This document shows, one piece after another, positions 21,486 to 31,957 of a stretch of 64,000 nucleotides of DNA. The stretch lies in contig NC_073746.1 in assembly GCF_029784135.1 (NCBI RefSeq), positions 299,281,614 to 299,345,613 of the forward strand. Direction: 5' to 3'. The first letter of the stretch is position 1, and each line of letters starts with the position of its first letter. The translations under genes were made by a program, and so were the position numbers. The notes below the pieces were generated by a model. It was not told the origin of the DNA. It made no database searches and worked only from the letters and a program-made list of their open reading frames with translations. This DNA comes from Toxorhynchites rutilus septentrionalis (lineage: Eukaryota > Arthropoda > Insecta > Diptera > Culicidae).

Positions 21486-22385
21486 TATTACTTCCGGGGT
21501 CAGACGGACCTCCCGCAACACCTCGGTTCCTGGTCTGAGCCTCGGGAACCTTTGAGGTTGGGCTCTCAAGGCCTCTTTTAATGCTGGCAAGCTCGAGCTT
21601 GAGGCCAATCGCTCTCAGGGTCGGCTTCTTCGGGGAAAAAGCTGATCAAGGCTCGGATGTGGAGTATGGAAAAGCGTGTAGATATAATTTTTATGTTTTT
21701 TTTATTACCTAACCTTACAGTTCTGTGTTGGTGTATGTCAGTTTGTGGTGTTTCCTTCGCTGGAATCGTGATCGTTGTTCGCTTGATGGGTTCTTCGCAC
21801 GTTGCTCGTTCTCCTCTTCGAGGTTATAAGGATCCTTTTAAGGCTCTAAAACAACGGGTCCTGTTCGCAAGGAAAGTGGGAGTTACGTACGGACCTTTTT
21901 TCCAAACTTGTACCTTTATTGGGTACATACCTGATATTTCCCCACTTGTGGACTCACTATATTTTAGGACTACTGATTATTTTGTAGTGTAATCACTCCA
22001 AATCTTTCGCTTTTTAAAATTAAAATTTTTAAATCTTATTTTCCGTGTACTTATTTCCAGTCCGTGCGATAGTCGATGCTGCCAGGAAATGAATTCTTCT
22101 GGCAGTTCTTCTTTCATCTGCCATGTACATTCTCTCTTCCTTTCGCTTTCCTCGGTCACTTCTCTCAACTTTTCCTTACTTTTCTCACTATTGTTTACTA
22201 TTGTTCATTCTTATCCCCATCTCTATTTCCGCGTGACACTCATTCTCTTTTCCAGCTTTCATATGTTAGTGTAATGTTGTCTTAACCTAATCCCTAGCAC
22301 TGGGTAAGTATTTTTATGGCATATTTTCCTACACACTAAATACAAATAATACAAAAATAACGAATAAACGACGCTAACGGTAACA
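21486..22385 (-). repeat. 5' LTR of the Ty3/gypsy element
   Basis: This is the 900-bp partner of 14147-15045. In element orientation it begins TGTTACCGTTAGCG and ends GGAAGTAATA next to the primer-binding site. It should hold the promoter and transcription start. Confidence 0.92.
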
Positions 22386-22930
22386 TGCGGAAGCGCCAAA
22401 CGAGACCGGCCGTATCTGAGCAGCATGCAATCACCCAGAAGGAGTAGCATGAGGTGCTGGAGAATATCTTCTTTCCTTGTTCATAATGAAAGATGAGACG
22501 TACTTGATGCTAGAATTCAACGAATGGCAGGGGACCGGGTACTTTACGTCCTCCAGGTAACGATGACGTCGAATATATTATCCACATCAAGTTCTCGAAA
22601 ATGGTTCTTCTCTGACAGACGTGAAGGGAATGGTCAAACCGCTCTTCTTTCGAGTCATATGATGTGCTTGCCGGAAGTGGCGAAGGTGATGTGGTCTTTA
22701 TGCCGAACCTGGGATCAGCCCATTATGCCAAAAGATCACTGGAGGATGGATCATCTGGAGATAAACATTGTCGCGAAGAAGGCCAACCTTCCCAACATTC
22801 CCCAGCTGCGACCGATAGAAAACTTTTGGGCGAATGGCTAAAATGGAGAGACAGTCGACCACCAAAGCCACGAAAAGGTAAAAGAACACGTCGGCTTACA
22901 TCTTTTTATCGGCCATGGTTGAGGTTCCGG
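22386..22930 (+). pseudogene. Tc1-like transposase C-terminal part, decayed
   Basis: After the TGCG target duplication, Tc1-like coding similarity resumes. In shifting frames one reads FMPNLGSAHYAKRSLE and then HLEINIVAKKANLPNIPQLR followed by PIENFWA. These are the second catalytic block (D-x-x-S-x-H, here with N for D) and the PIENFW block holding the final Glu. At least one frameshift separates them, and earlier codons contain stops. The N-terminal piece is at 13986-14146. Confidence 0.65.
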
Positions 22931-23413
22931 CCAACTTCCGTAAGACCTCTTCCTGTCGAGTATACACTAGTTCTTTCGGCTTATTTAAAAGGTTAAGCCC
23001 TGACCGCTAGTTAGGGGACCAAAGATGAACTTTTCGTCTGACTCACGTTGGTCCCTGCGGATGAATAGGGGACTTTTATAAAAATCATTTTCTAATTTTG
23101 TTGCTGTCGCTTCCAGTCAACACTCTCTAAACAAAAAACCCACTGTCGGTGTGATGAAACCATCTCAACGTATTAATCGTTCGATGCATTAGAAGCGCTC
23201 TTGAACACTCTGCCAAATAAAAGTTGTTTTTTTGAGGTCATCCGTTTAAGAAAATCAACATGATCAAATTGTGATATTGAAATATATTGATATCGCGGGA
23301 CATTTTCGTTTCTTTTGCCAAATGCGGGACGTTTCGCGGGACGCAATCTAACGCGGGACATTTTGTTGGAATGCGGGACTGTCCCGCGTAACGCGGGACG
23401 TCTGGTCAGTTTA

Positions 23414-24693
23414 GGTTTATGGCATCATTCAAATATGCATATATTACGTAACACACTCAGGAAGGGACGAGGAGATGCCTTGTGGAAACTTGTTTAGAAA
23501 TAAATAAAAATATGTCTAAACATTTTTATGCAAGTGACCATTTCTTATATGTAATGTAGGGAAGAGGGAGTCTAAAATAGTAAATAAATTGCGTTACGTA
23601 ATATTGACCGACTCCTAGTTGCAAGATGAACCAATTTGACTTGTATCATGTCTGCACATTCATGCACTTGTATCATGTAAAACATTCAGAGGATCGAAAT
23701 ATGATTGATTCTTATTTCTTGAATGTATCATCATTCATTCATACAGCAATCACCGACAAATAACGTCCAGAATTTCAGCAAAGTTATAGTCGACCAGTGA
23801 ATTTCAACTTATCTCTGGGTTGAAAAAAAAACATGGGGTGAGTTTAAATGCTTAGAGCTAAACGGAACAAGATTTTTCAGTTTAGTTTTCAAAACCACTA
23901 CACTATATTATCCGTGATTGATTACCTGACGTGCAATTCTGGCAATGTTTTTTTAAAAATCAGTGTTTTCGTCAGCGCGCAAAAATGTTTGTTTTGATTT
24001 CACGAAACAAGGAAAAGTAATCTTAGGCGCGGATTGCGTTAATGCATTCCAATATTCTGGTCATGGCTCTCATAAGGTGTGGGTTGAAGGTTAATGTTTA
24101 CCATATATATTTTATCACGTCAATCCATCATTCCTAGTAGAAGTTTCGGTTTCCGTTTTAACTGACTACAAATTTCAACTTGCCCCGGTGCACCTTATTG
24201 GAAATTATTCAAGTTTTCAGAAACATGCTAAATTGTTTTTCTAAATTTACTCTGAAAAAAAAATTGAAAATAATTTTGCTCGAAATTTTTTTTTTTATTA
24301 AAATTAGATAATATTTTTTTTAATTCTATGAAAGGATCAACTTGCGTAGGAATGGGTTTTGACATTTGTGTCAGTTAAGAAGCAAAATTTGAGGATCAGG
24401 GGAGGGGAAATCTTTCATTTAAACAAAAACATCTCTGTATTGAAAGGCCCACAAAAACCGAAGCGGAAAACAGAAAGAAATTATTTTTTTTTATTTCTTC
24501 CCAATGTGTTTGTCCATATACCAAGATAACAATTTGTTCGTGAAATATTCCAAGGGTTTAAGCATTAAAATAATGTACATCCCATCTCTAGGCGTTCATT
24601 CTATGTACAAAAAAATTGATTTGTAATGAAAAAATCGGAAATTACTTTTCGCGCAACCCAAAAAAAATCAGAAAGAAATCAGGATAGCTCATA
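23414..24693. other. No gene seen
   Basis: AT-rich sequence between the hAT right TSD and a mariner end. No significant frame, cloverleaf or terminal repeat was found. Confidence 0.35.
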
Positions 24694-24745
24694 TTGGGTT
24701 GTCCAGAAAGTTCGTGCTGATTTTTGGGAAAACTGTAGCATAATT
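24694..24745 (+). mobile_element. Solo mariner end (TTGGGTTGTCCAGAAAG)
   Basis: After TA, the sequence TTGGGTTGTCCAGAAAGTTC is a mariner-type terminal repeat, matching the ends of 41331-41889. No partner end follows. The upstream flank (AAATCAGGATAGCTCATA) is the same as that beside the other mariner copy. Confidence 0.55.
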
Positions 24746-24761
24746 TTGATAGGCAGACATA

Positions 24762-25044
24762 CGAGGTCTGTTCAAAAAGCATCGCGACTTCCGAATTTAC
24801 GCGGGTTACGTATATTCGATTCTAGATTTTTTTGTGGCATTATGTAGGTAGCACCTAGTAGCACCAATCGAAGATAAACGAAAACACGTGTAAAAAAAGT
24901 AGTTGTCAAAAATCAACTGCCGTACTTGTCAGAATAAGTGAGAGACATGAGTACCAACATAATGCTACAAAAAAAAAAATCTAGAATCAAATATACGTGA
25001 ACTGCGTAAATTCGAAAGTCGCGATACTTTTTGAACATACTTCG
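24762..25044. mobile_element. 283-bp Tc1/mariner-type MITE with very long TIRs
   Basis: TA lies outside both ends (24760-24761 and 25045-25046). The inverted arms extend about 100 bases each. Starting words are CGAGGTCTGTTCAAAAAGCA and, inverted from the right, CGAAGTATGTTCAAAAAGTA. The arms continue through TCGCGACTT, GAATTTACGC and ATTCTAGATTTTTTTGT. There is no coding capacity. Confidence 0.8.
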
Positions 25045-25733
25045 TACATTTATACAATTTTATATGTACAATTTTAGTTACACGATATTTTGCCATCGTT
25101 TAAGCGGCCCGTAGACTATCAACATTATTGACCAATAATATTGAATATTTCGGTTTGTGCAATATAATTGTTCGTCTAGGTGCTCCAATATTGCCCCTAG
25201 ACTATCAAATACATCAGTTATGATTATATTAAACCAAAATATTGCGTCATAATATTGAATGTATATGGGCCGCTTTACGCAGCTTATTAATTCAATATTC
25301 CACCTTTGTATTCTCGTCGAAAACCGTTCAAATGCTTTAAATGCTGTCCGTAGAGTCGAATTTTTGACCTAGAGAGAATTTTCCAGGGACCTGAACCAGT
25401 GATAATCTGAAGGTGTAGTATCCGGTCAGTTGAGCTGGTGGGATAGAACCTCCCAGACAGGCTTCTATATAATTTGTCGTGTTATCGAAGAGACATGCAG
25501 TTTTACTTTGCCCTTATGGAACACGAAGCCTATCACATTGCCTAATTCGGGAGGTTTGTCGTAGATCGCTTCAAATTGTTCAGTTGCTCAACATGTGTGA
25601 TGACCCATTTTTATCACACAATTTGCTTCAAAAAAGCATTTTTGTTGCGTTTATGAAGCGAGCAGGAGATTATTCTTGACCAGTGTCTCGAGTTGGTCAC
25701 CATCAGTAGCTGGACAACCTAATACAAAGCAAC

Positions 25734-25915
25734 TTCGATATAACGTACATTTCACTTTCAAAATTGTAAGTTATGTCGAAGAATAAAAATGAATTCATAA
25801 ACATAGCCCATATCACTTTACTGTGACGCTGTTTGGGTAGAGTTAGTAAATAATGATGACAAAATCCAACTAGAAGATGAAGTCAACCTCTCTCATGATG
25901 TTACCCTTCATACTG
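25734..25915 (-). repeat. Inverted partial copy of the pogo-like element's right end
   Basis: It starts with AACTTCGATATAACGTACAT. Inverted, it follows the sequence at about 13245-13403, including GTTGAATTTATTCATTA-like and CTCAAACAGC-like words. Only one end is present. Confidence 0.55.
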
Positions 25916-26531
25916 TCGATTGAGGGTAAATAGATAAAATGAACACTTACTTGTAAAAAAAAAATTCTCTGTAACAGAGCCCGTTTTCCGATGAATATAT
26001 TTTTTGGCTTTTTTAAAGATTAAATTATTTCCTATATTACATTTCATGACTAAAATTATGTAGGTCTTGTTATATTTTTCGAAAAAAGCTAAAATTAAAT
26101 TCAAATTTAAAAAAAACAACTCAAAAACTATAAGAACTACATAACGTTGGTCAGACAATGAAATATAGGAAATTGTTTAAGCTTTCATTGAAAAATAGTA
26201 AACTCATTTTCAAAAAAAAAAAAAATCTTTTTAAAAAAGAACTTGTTTTTCTCAATAACATTATATATTAATATTCCACACAACTACCAAGTTTCAAGTA
26301 CATTGGAAGGAAGGCGCTGTTACTTTTGGTAGTTTTTATGATAATTTTTCAAGAAATAAGTTTTCGAGAAAACATAATTTCAATCTTTAAAATATTTTCT
26401 TTCAGTGTAATTTTTATTTTTTACATGAAAATTTAGACAATTTCCTTATATTTCATTTTTTTGACCAAAAATTTCGTAGATTTTATGGTTTTATAAGAAA
26501 TTTTTGTAAAAAATTAAGAAAAAAATAACTT
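25916..26531. other. AT-rich dispersed repeat, no gene
   Basis: Very AT-rich. The phrase AACTCAAAAACTATAAGAAC near 26117 recurs at about 37797, and the neighbourhood around 38225-38330 is similar. It appears to be a non-coding repeat shared with 37.8-38.3 kb. Confidence 0.4.
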
Positions 26532-26607
26532 GGAGCCGATCTGGCGTAGTGGTAACATCCATACTTCTCACGCTCAAGATCACGAGTTCAATTCTCACTC
26601 CCGACAT
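26532..26607 (+). repeat. tRNA-derived SINE head
   Basis: It carries a Pol III A-box-like CTGGCGTAGTGGTAACA and a B-box-like GAGTTCAATTC at tRNA spacing, ending CTCCCGACA. A near-identical sequence occurs at 38364. A long T run follows at about 26650-26664. Both sit in similar AT-rich repeats, and the tRNA fold is imperfect, so it is a SINE and not a tRNA gene. Confidence 0.65.
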
Positions 26608-26689
26608 GTCAAAACGATATAGTTTGTTTCTCAGATGTTCAGTTTCTCCGTTTTTTTTTTTTTTGGTGACTGTTCGATTATAGTTAGGG

Positions 26690-27618
26690 TGGTTCAAAAA
26701 ATATTTTTTCCCATTTTTTCTAAAACTGATTCTTTTCAAGAATTCATAACTTTTGAACTGCCACACCGATTCAGATGATCGACGTGAAAATGAAGTCAAT
26801 TACCAATTACCAAGTCTATTTTGGAAAAAAAAACTACACTTGCAAAAAATCAGAATTTTGTTTTTGTAATTATTGATTGTATTGTTTTTTTTACAGTTTA
26901 CATGATCTCGAAACCAATGGCGCTATATTTTCTATATGTCAGGGGGTCACCCTTTGATGGGTGACTAAAATAACTCAAACAACGAAGAGAAAAACATCTC
27001 CGATTTTTGGATATGTTGTATAAAAAAATCTCAACTTTCAAGAAAAAATATAATAAAATATGGCGCTCTCTCTTTAACAATGTAAACTATATAAAACAAA
27101 TACAATCAATAATTACAAAAACAAAATCCATTTTTTTTTGCAAATGTGATATTTTTCCAAAAAACTAGCTCTTTGGATTAAATTTGATATGTCGACCATT
27201 TAAATCGGTCCAGTTGTTCAAAAGTTTTTTTTTAAAGTCATTTTTGAAAAGAAAGAAGAAAAGAAAAAAAGAAAATTGATTTTTTCAGAATCAGTTAACT
27301 TTGAAAAATCATAACCTAAAAATTACAAAAATCACATCTATGCTTTTTGGATATGTAATGTAAAAAATTCTCAGCTTTCAGAAAAAGAAGAAATAAAAAA
27401 AATATGACACTCTCTAGTCCAAAAATTTTTTGAAAAAAGGCATTTTCGGAAAAAAGGGAAAAATTTGATTTTTCAGACAACCCTAAAATGGAATTGGGCA
27501 CCCTGATAAAAAAAAATTAAAAAATACGGTATACGGTATAGTATCTTGCGATAAGGAACGAAACTACCGCTTTTCACGGAAATCTGAGAACCACTATATC
27601 GGTTTGGCATGGAATGGT
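26690..27618. repeat. Fold-back repeat family, copy with inverted arms
   Basis: The left arm (about 26690-26940) and right arm (about 26970-27610) are inverted relatives. Each holds a 'cataacttttgaact' or inverse block, a 'gatcgac' block, and 'acaaatacaatcaataatta' or its inverse. The right end, inverted, reads CAACCATTCCATGCCAAACC, matching the end of the 60598 element. It is non-coding. Confidence 0.55.
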
Positions 27619-28139
27619 TGTAGAGATACCAAGATACGTAGACAGTTGAAGGCCGCTGAAATTAATACTAATGTTGTCATTAATGAGATTGCATTGGATG
27701 TGTTACATTTAATCATGAATTGGGACTTCCAAGAATCGGTTCCGAATCACATTAAAAACACATTAAAACACATTGTTCAGTAAAGACATATCTAAATTTT
27801 ACAAACAATAAACAGATGTTACTAAGCTTTCATGAACTTACATGCAGTGAAACACGCGCTTTCAGGGGAAATTAATTCCAACCAGTACGACACGCATATA
27901 AAAATTCAATACGACCGCAATGGGCCAACGATGGGTCAGTTTTGCGGCCAACAATGGGTCAGACATGTTTATCACGTTGAGCCCCGTTCCGTTATTGCTG
28001 CGCATTACATTGAGCCCGCAACAAGAGAGCGAGAGCGCACGGGAAGCACCTGTACAATATCAATGTCGGTCTCAGCTCCCAAAGATATTTATTTGATAAG
28101 ATTTATTTGAGTCACAATTCGGCATCCACAAATAAACCA
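27619..28139. other. No gene seen
   Basis: Contains CACGTTGAGCCCCGTTCCG near 27977, which resembles the end of the TTAA-flanked MITE at 48984 but lacks a partner. Short frames have no recognisable domain. Confidence 0.35.
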
Positions 28140-28335
28140 TACTTTTTCTATTTTCTTATTTTGTAACTGAGCAATTCCAAATGAAATCGACAAATGACAA
28201 AACATAAGTGTTTTTGATTCGAATGAAAGTTTGTATTCCGTTTGGGTTGGAGGAAATATAAGTTTTCCACAGCAATTGGTAATTTTTTGAACCAAGTGTA
28301 ACTTTTGAAAATGGCGTATCGATTTTAGTAAGAGA
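28140..28335 (-). repeat. Dispersed repeat, inverted match to 33960-34135
   Basis: Its reverse complement shares TCTCTTACTAAAATCGATAC, then TTTTCAAAAGTTACACTTG, TTGCTGTGGAAAAC and CAAACTTTCATTCGAAT with 33960-34135. It is non-coding. Confidence 0.6.
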
Positions 28336-28749
28336 AATCTTTAATCATTTATATCTCAAAAACTATGAGTCGTACCGAAATAGTGTTTTAGAAAGAGTTA
28401 TAGAGTATTAATTTTAAAACGTTAAAAAATATACACTGAGAAAAAAAATTAGTACTCTTTTTTATTTACAAAAAAATACTTTAATTTGAAATATCTAAAA
28501 TATACATTTTGAATTTTTATGGTAACCCTTACCCATGTTATGTTTGGGAGTTTTAATCCTCATATCTTGAAATGTTTTTTAACGTAACTCCTAAACATAT
28601 ATTTAGCATTAGCATTGAGCAAGTTGCACAATATTGTAGGTGGTACGAATTCAGAACTGTTCAGAACTTTCTCCAACAGTTATGAATTGTCCTGGCCACG
28701 TCCTTGCAACTGCTAAGGAAAGGGAAGGAATGTTAGTTCGATATTTACT

Positions 28750-29155
28750 TAAGAGAGATGCAGAGAGTTTACGACCTCTCATAAATATCTCGGGAAGTTA
28801 GGATATGTGATCTGGCAATAATCAGAATGTCGTCTGCATAAACAAGGATGACTGGAAACAGCTTTCATGTTTGATTGAGCTTTAGAAAGCCGTCCAAAAC
28901 ATTCTCTGTCGTCATCAATACTTCCTCCATCATCAGATCGAAAATGTACGGAGAGAGTGGACAACCCTGCTTAACTTCCCTTGATCGCGACTGAGGCGCA
29001 GTCTTCTGGCCATTCCATAACACCTGTTGTTCTCCAGAATTAATGCAATTAATAATTCTGTTAGCAATGCTTTCGGAGGCTCTTTTAGCCAAACGTACCG
29101 CTGGAAGTGCTGAGAGACTAATATTGTCAAACGCCACCTCGATATCTAAGGCCAT
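28750..29155 (-). pseudogene. LINE reverse transcriptase palm fragment
   Basis: One frame gives ALDIEVAFDNIS, the RT block holding the first catalytic Asp, then VKQGCPLSPYIFDLMMEEVL. A frame change then gives VYADDI, the YADD active site, near 28840-28850. The rest of RT to the left ends in stops. The QGCPLSP block is normal for non-LTR RTs. Confidence 0.7.
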
Positions 29156-29771
29156 GACGATCAGGTTATCACCTGCGTTTCATTTCTCTTTCAGAATACG
29201 ACTTGCTGTAAAAATATGATCGACTGATGAACGGTTATTGAGAAAATCAGCTTGGTTGGTTCCTACAGGGGATGTGTTTTGGATCAGAATGCCCAAAGTT
29301 CAGCTGGCATAGACTATATAACCTACACTAGCTAAAACGATCCTTCTGAAATCTTTCGCTTCCTTGGCATTTCTGATCTTTGGAATTGGGATTACCGTAG
29401 TACATCTCCAGCCGATAGGAATTTTGAACTCTTCCAATCTGTTTACATCAGCGTATTTCAATAATTCGGTTTGTATACCGTCGTATACCGTCCAGGTTTA
29501 AACTGTTTTAAATTGTTGAAAAACTCAAATTGTTCCTTCCGCTCTTTTTCATCACATAACCCTTGTAGTTATGTAACGCTCCGAAAAAGTCCTTTAGTTT
29601 GCGCTCACTTAATGGCTGTCTTTTTTTCCAAAAAAATCTCTTTTTCAGATTAGCCATAGCTAATCTTCGTTTCGGAGAATTTAGGATTCTAGCTAAATTG
29701 TGAATCGATGAATGCGCTGCTGATTTGAGTTTCTCTACGAGACAGTCCCATACTTCTGGTGTTGAGAGCGA

Positions 29772-29981
29772 TCAGTCTACAACATTGACAGACAATTGAG
29801 CCAATTGCTCCTGGTATTTCTTTCTAAAGAGTTCCTCTTGTAGTAGTTTTACGTCCCAGTTGATGAAAGATAATGTTGAGGTCTCTGTTCCTTTAGCAGG
29901 ATTATGTTGTTTTGATAATGGATTGCTCTTGAGTTGAATTTTTAAGGTTATCAGTTTATGATCACTCTGAACTTTTTTCAC
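29772..29981 (-). pseudogene. LINE endonuclease C-terminal remnant
   Basis: The frame begins near SDHKLITLKIQL, the SDH block that closes APE-type endonuclease domains in LINEs. A Lys/Gln-rich linker follows (LLQEELFRKKYQEQLAQL). It sits upstream of the RT piece on the same strand. Stops and frame changes lie between them. Confidence 0.55.
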
Positions 29982-30225
29982 TATGTGACCTCGTATTTTA
30001 TTAATGAAAATCTTCCAAGAAATGGAGTTAAAAACATGATCAATTTGTGAGGATCTTACTCTACAACGTAACTCCTAAACATATATTTTTACCATAATGA
30101 TGTATTTGGAAAAGTTGTTGAAAATTATAAGAAACATAAAATTTCATGTACATGACGGTATAACACGACAAACATATTAAAAGAGTCTATTTACTATAAA
30201 AAAGAGAATAAATTAGAAATATTTT

Positions 30226-30760
30226 TTTAAATATCTCGAGAATGAATGCATTTAGAAGGATGTTGATCAAGAGCTTTTTTTTATTTTAAATCACATCTGG
30301 ATTCTTATTTTGTGGTCAAAAATGATTGTTAACATACAAAAATACGAAGTTTCGAAAATTCATAAAAATTGGACGCTCCACAAAGTTTGTCAAAAATAGT
30401 TTTACCAACTTTGACTCATTTTTTAATTTTTTAAATGAATTTTATTTTATTTGAAAAAATAAAAAAAAATACAGAAACAAATTTAAAAGTAAATTAAAAT
30501 TAAAGAAAGACAAGAAGATTTTTTTCAAATATCTCGAGAATAACTGCATTTCGATGGAGATTGACAATAAGATTTTTTATTTTAAATCAAATCAGGATTC
30601 ATATTTAGTGGCTAAAAATGATTGTTAACATACAAAAATTCGAAGTACCGAAAATTCATAAAAATTCGATGTCCTGCAAAGTTCGTCAAAAATAGATTTT
30701 CCATCCTGGACTGATTTTATAAATTTTCTACATGATTTCTATTCCATATGAAAAAATGGA
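30226..30760 (+). repeat. Tandem duplication of a ~297-bp AT-rich unit
   Basis: Two consecutive units start with ATATCTCGAGAAT, at 30231 and 30528. Both continue with CTGCATTT-like, TTTTATTTTAAATCA, AAAATGATTGTTAACATACA, GAAAATTCATAAAAATT and GTCAAAAATAG blocks. It is non-coding. Confidence 0.7.
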
Positions 30761-30816
30761 AACAAATTTAAAAAATATATACTTCAGATATTGCAAATTA
30801 AAGTTTTTTTTGACGT

Positions 30817-31817
30817 AGAACTACGTCTTTCAGGAATGATGCCAAATCAGAAAACAGGTCACGTTTTTATGAAATAAAGTTAACGTTAATAACTATTTTC
30901 ACTGTGAATAAATTGTCATGATTTGCATACCAATCGAATCGGAAATTCTTTAAGATTTGTTTGATATGCTATACATAACAATTTGCTAATCTCTAAACGG
31001 TTTAAATTCATTAAAACTGGAATAACTTTCCCATATATTTGTTCTGTCGATTTGTGTGCTAACCTTACCTGTATTTCGAATGCTTATAACTCGAACATTT
31101 CTTAACAGATCGGAAAGATGTTTGCGTCAATTGATAGGAAGTATTTCTAAGCGTCTATCACAATTAATAAAATATTATTTTTCATGAGATGAACAATTGA
31201 ATAACTGTAAAATTTCAAGCGTTATCTAAACGCCCTAACTACCAAGTTTTGATTGGGCCGATTTACGGTTTCCCCAACACAGACTTCAAAATCGATGTAC
31301 CTGTGGAAATCCGCTTTGCAAATATATATGCAAGTGGGGGTATTTTTGTTCCCAGCGAACTGTGTTTCCCTAATACGGAATTCAAAATCAATGTGCCTGG
31401 GGGAATCCGCTTTGTCAAAACATGCAAGTCGGGGGTATTTTTTTCCCCACTCAGCTGTGTTTTCCTAACACGAACTTCAAAATTAATGTGCCTGGGTGAA
31501 TCCGCTTTGTAAATACATGCAAGTCACGGGTATTTTTTGGTGTTGTGTACTGTTGTACTCGCTTGTCGTTGTGCAGACCGGAATATGTTTCTCTAAAACG
31601 TCATTTCGTCATTTCAGATACTAGAGGTGAATGAGCTTTCGCATGAGATGTGCAGTAATTTCAGATGAAAGTCTAAAATACAATGATCGTTTGACAATTC
31701 TTCCGTTCACATATTTTGGTAGTCCTAGGCATAATATCAAACGTAAAAGGACGTTCATCAAATTTATTTGTAACGAAGAACATAATCTATTACAAAAATT
31801 TCGATGCATTCTAAAAT
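30817..31817 (+). repeat. GACGTAGAACTACGTC-end repeat element, copy 1
   Basis: The left end is the near-palindrome GACGTAGAACTACGTC. The interior from about 31080 matches 38865-40079 in inverted orientation, including CAGATCGGAAAGATGTTTGC, the 97-bp tandem units and GTAAAAGGACGTTCATCAAA. It is cut at 31817 by a mariner fragment. Its short frames come from the tandem repeats and are not genes. Confidence 0.6.
31258..31560 (+). repeat. Three ~97-bp tandem units
   Basis: Related words recur at about 31275 (ACTTCAAAATCGATG), 31372 (ATTCAAAATCAATG) and 31468 (ACTTCAAAATTAATG). Each is followed by CCTG-GG-AATCCGCTTTG and a CATGCAAGT...GGGTATTTTT block. The inverse core TTTTGAAGTCTGTGTTAGGG also builds the 110-bp array at 45.5-46 kb. 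Confidence 0.75.
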
Positions 31818-31957
31818 AATATTGGGTTGGGGAAAAAGAAATGTTGTGTTTCTGATCGAAATTTGACGCTTTATTTAACATACTTAAAATTATCCAATTT
31901 AAGTCAAATATGCGCCGTTTTGTTCGCAAACTTGTTGCCATTTAGAAGGCAACTTTA
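31818..31957 (-). mobile_element. mariner 3' fragment (transposase C-terminus plus TIR)
   Basis: The right side on the minus strand encodes KLPSKWQQVCEQNGAYL, the conserved last residues of mariner transposases. Some 80 bases of 3' UTR follow, then a terminal repeat whose plus strand reads TTGGGTTGGGGAAAAAGAAA. The rest of the element is missing. It abuts the jockey-like LINE. Confidence 0.7.

Larger units (their letters stand above)
14147..22385 (-). mobile_element. Complete Ty3/gypsy LTR retrotransposon
   Basis: The 8.24 kb element reads on the minus strand: 5' LTR, primer-binding site, gag, pol, polypurine tract, 3' LTR. It is flanked by a 4-bp duplication TGCG (14143-14146 and 22386-22389). 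The domain order protease, RT, RNase H, integrase defines Ty3/gypsy. Both coding frames are open and the LTRs are almost identical, so the insertion is recent. No envelope-like third frame lies between pol and the 3' LTR. It landed inside a Tc1-like remnant within a hAT remnant. Confidence 0.93.
13514..23413 (-). mobile_element. hAT transposon remnant, split by nested insertions
   Basis: A perfect 8-bp direct repeat GGTTTATG flanks the unit (13506-13513 and 23414-23421), the TSD length typical of hAT elements. The termini are TAAAGTGACCAGA at the left and the inverse of TAAACTGACCAGA at the right. The right subterminal region (about 23293-23400) has six GCGGGAC-type words, likely transposase-binding repeats; a decayed one lies at the left. 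A piece of hAT transposase C-terminus on the minus strand near the left end gives the orientation. Of 9.9 kb, about 8.2 kb is a gypsy insertion and some of the rest is Tc1-like, so the surviving hAT sequence is short. Confidence 0.7.
28605..30064 (-). mobile_element. 5'-truncated LINE with a perfect 24-bp target duplication
   Basis: The same 24 bases (AACGTAACTCC...ATATTT) flank both sides, at 28581-28604 and 30065-30088. Between them are decayed RT pieces and an endonuclease tail, all reading on the minus strand. The 3' end (left) finishes in a short repeated ATGCTAATGCT tail rather than a long poly(A). A long, perfect duplication shows the insertion is fairly recent, even though the coding frames are broken. 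The clade is not certain. Confidence 0.8.

Noticed and set aside
31249..31512. Frames with repeated CFPNTEFKI-like segments
   Set aside because: The periodicity follows the 97-bp DNA tandem repeat; similar frames appear in the inverted copy at 39 kb, so they are repeat translations.
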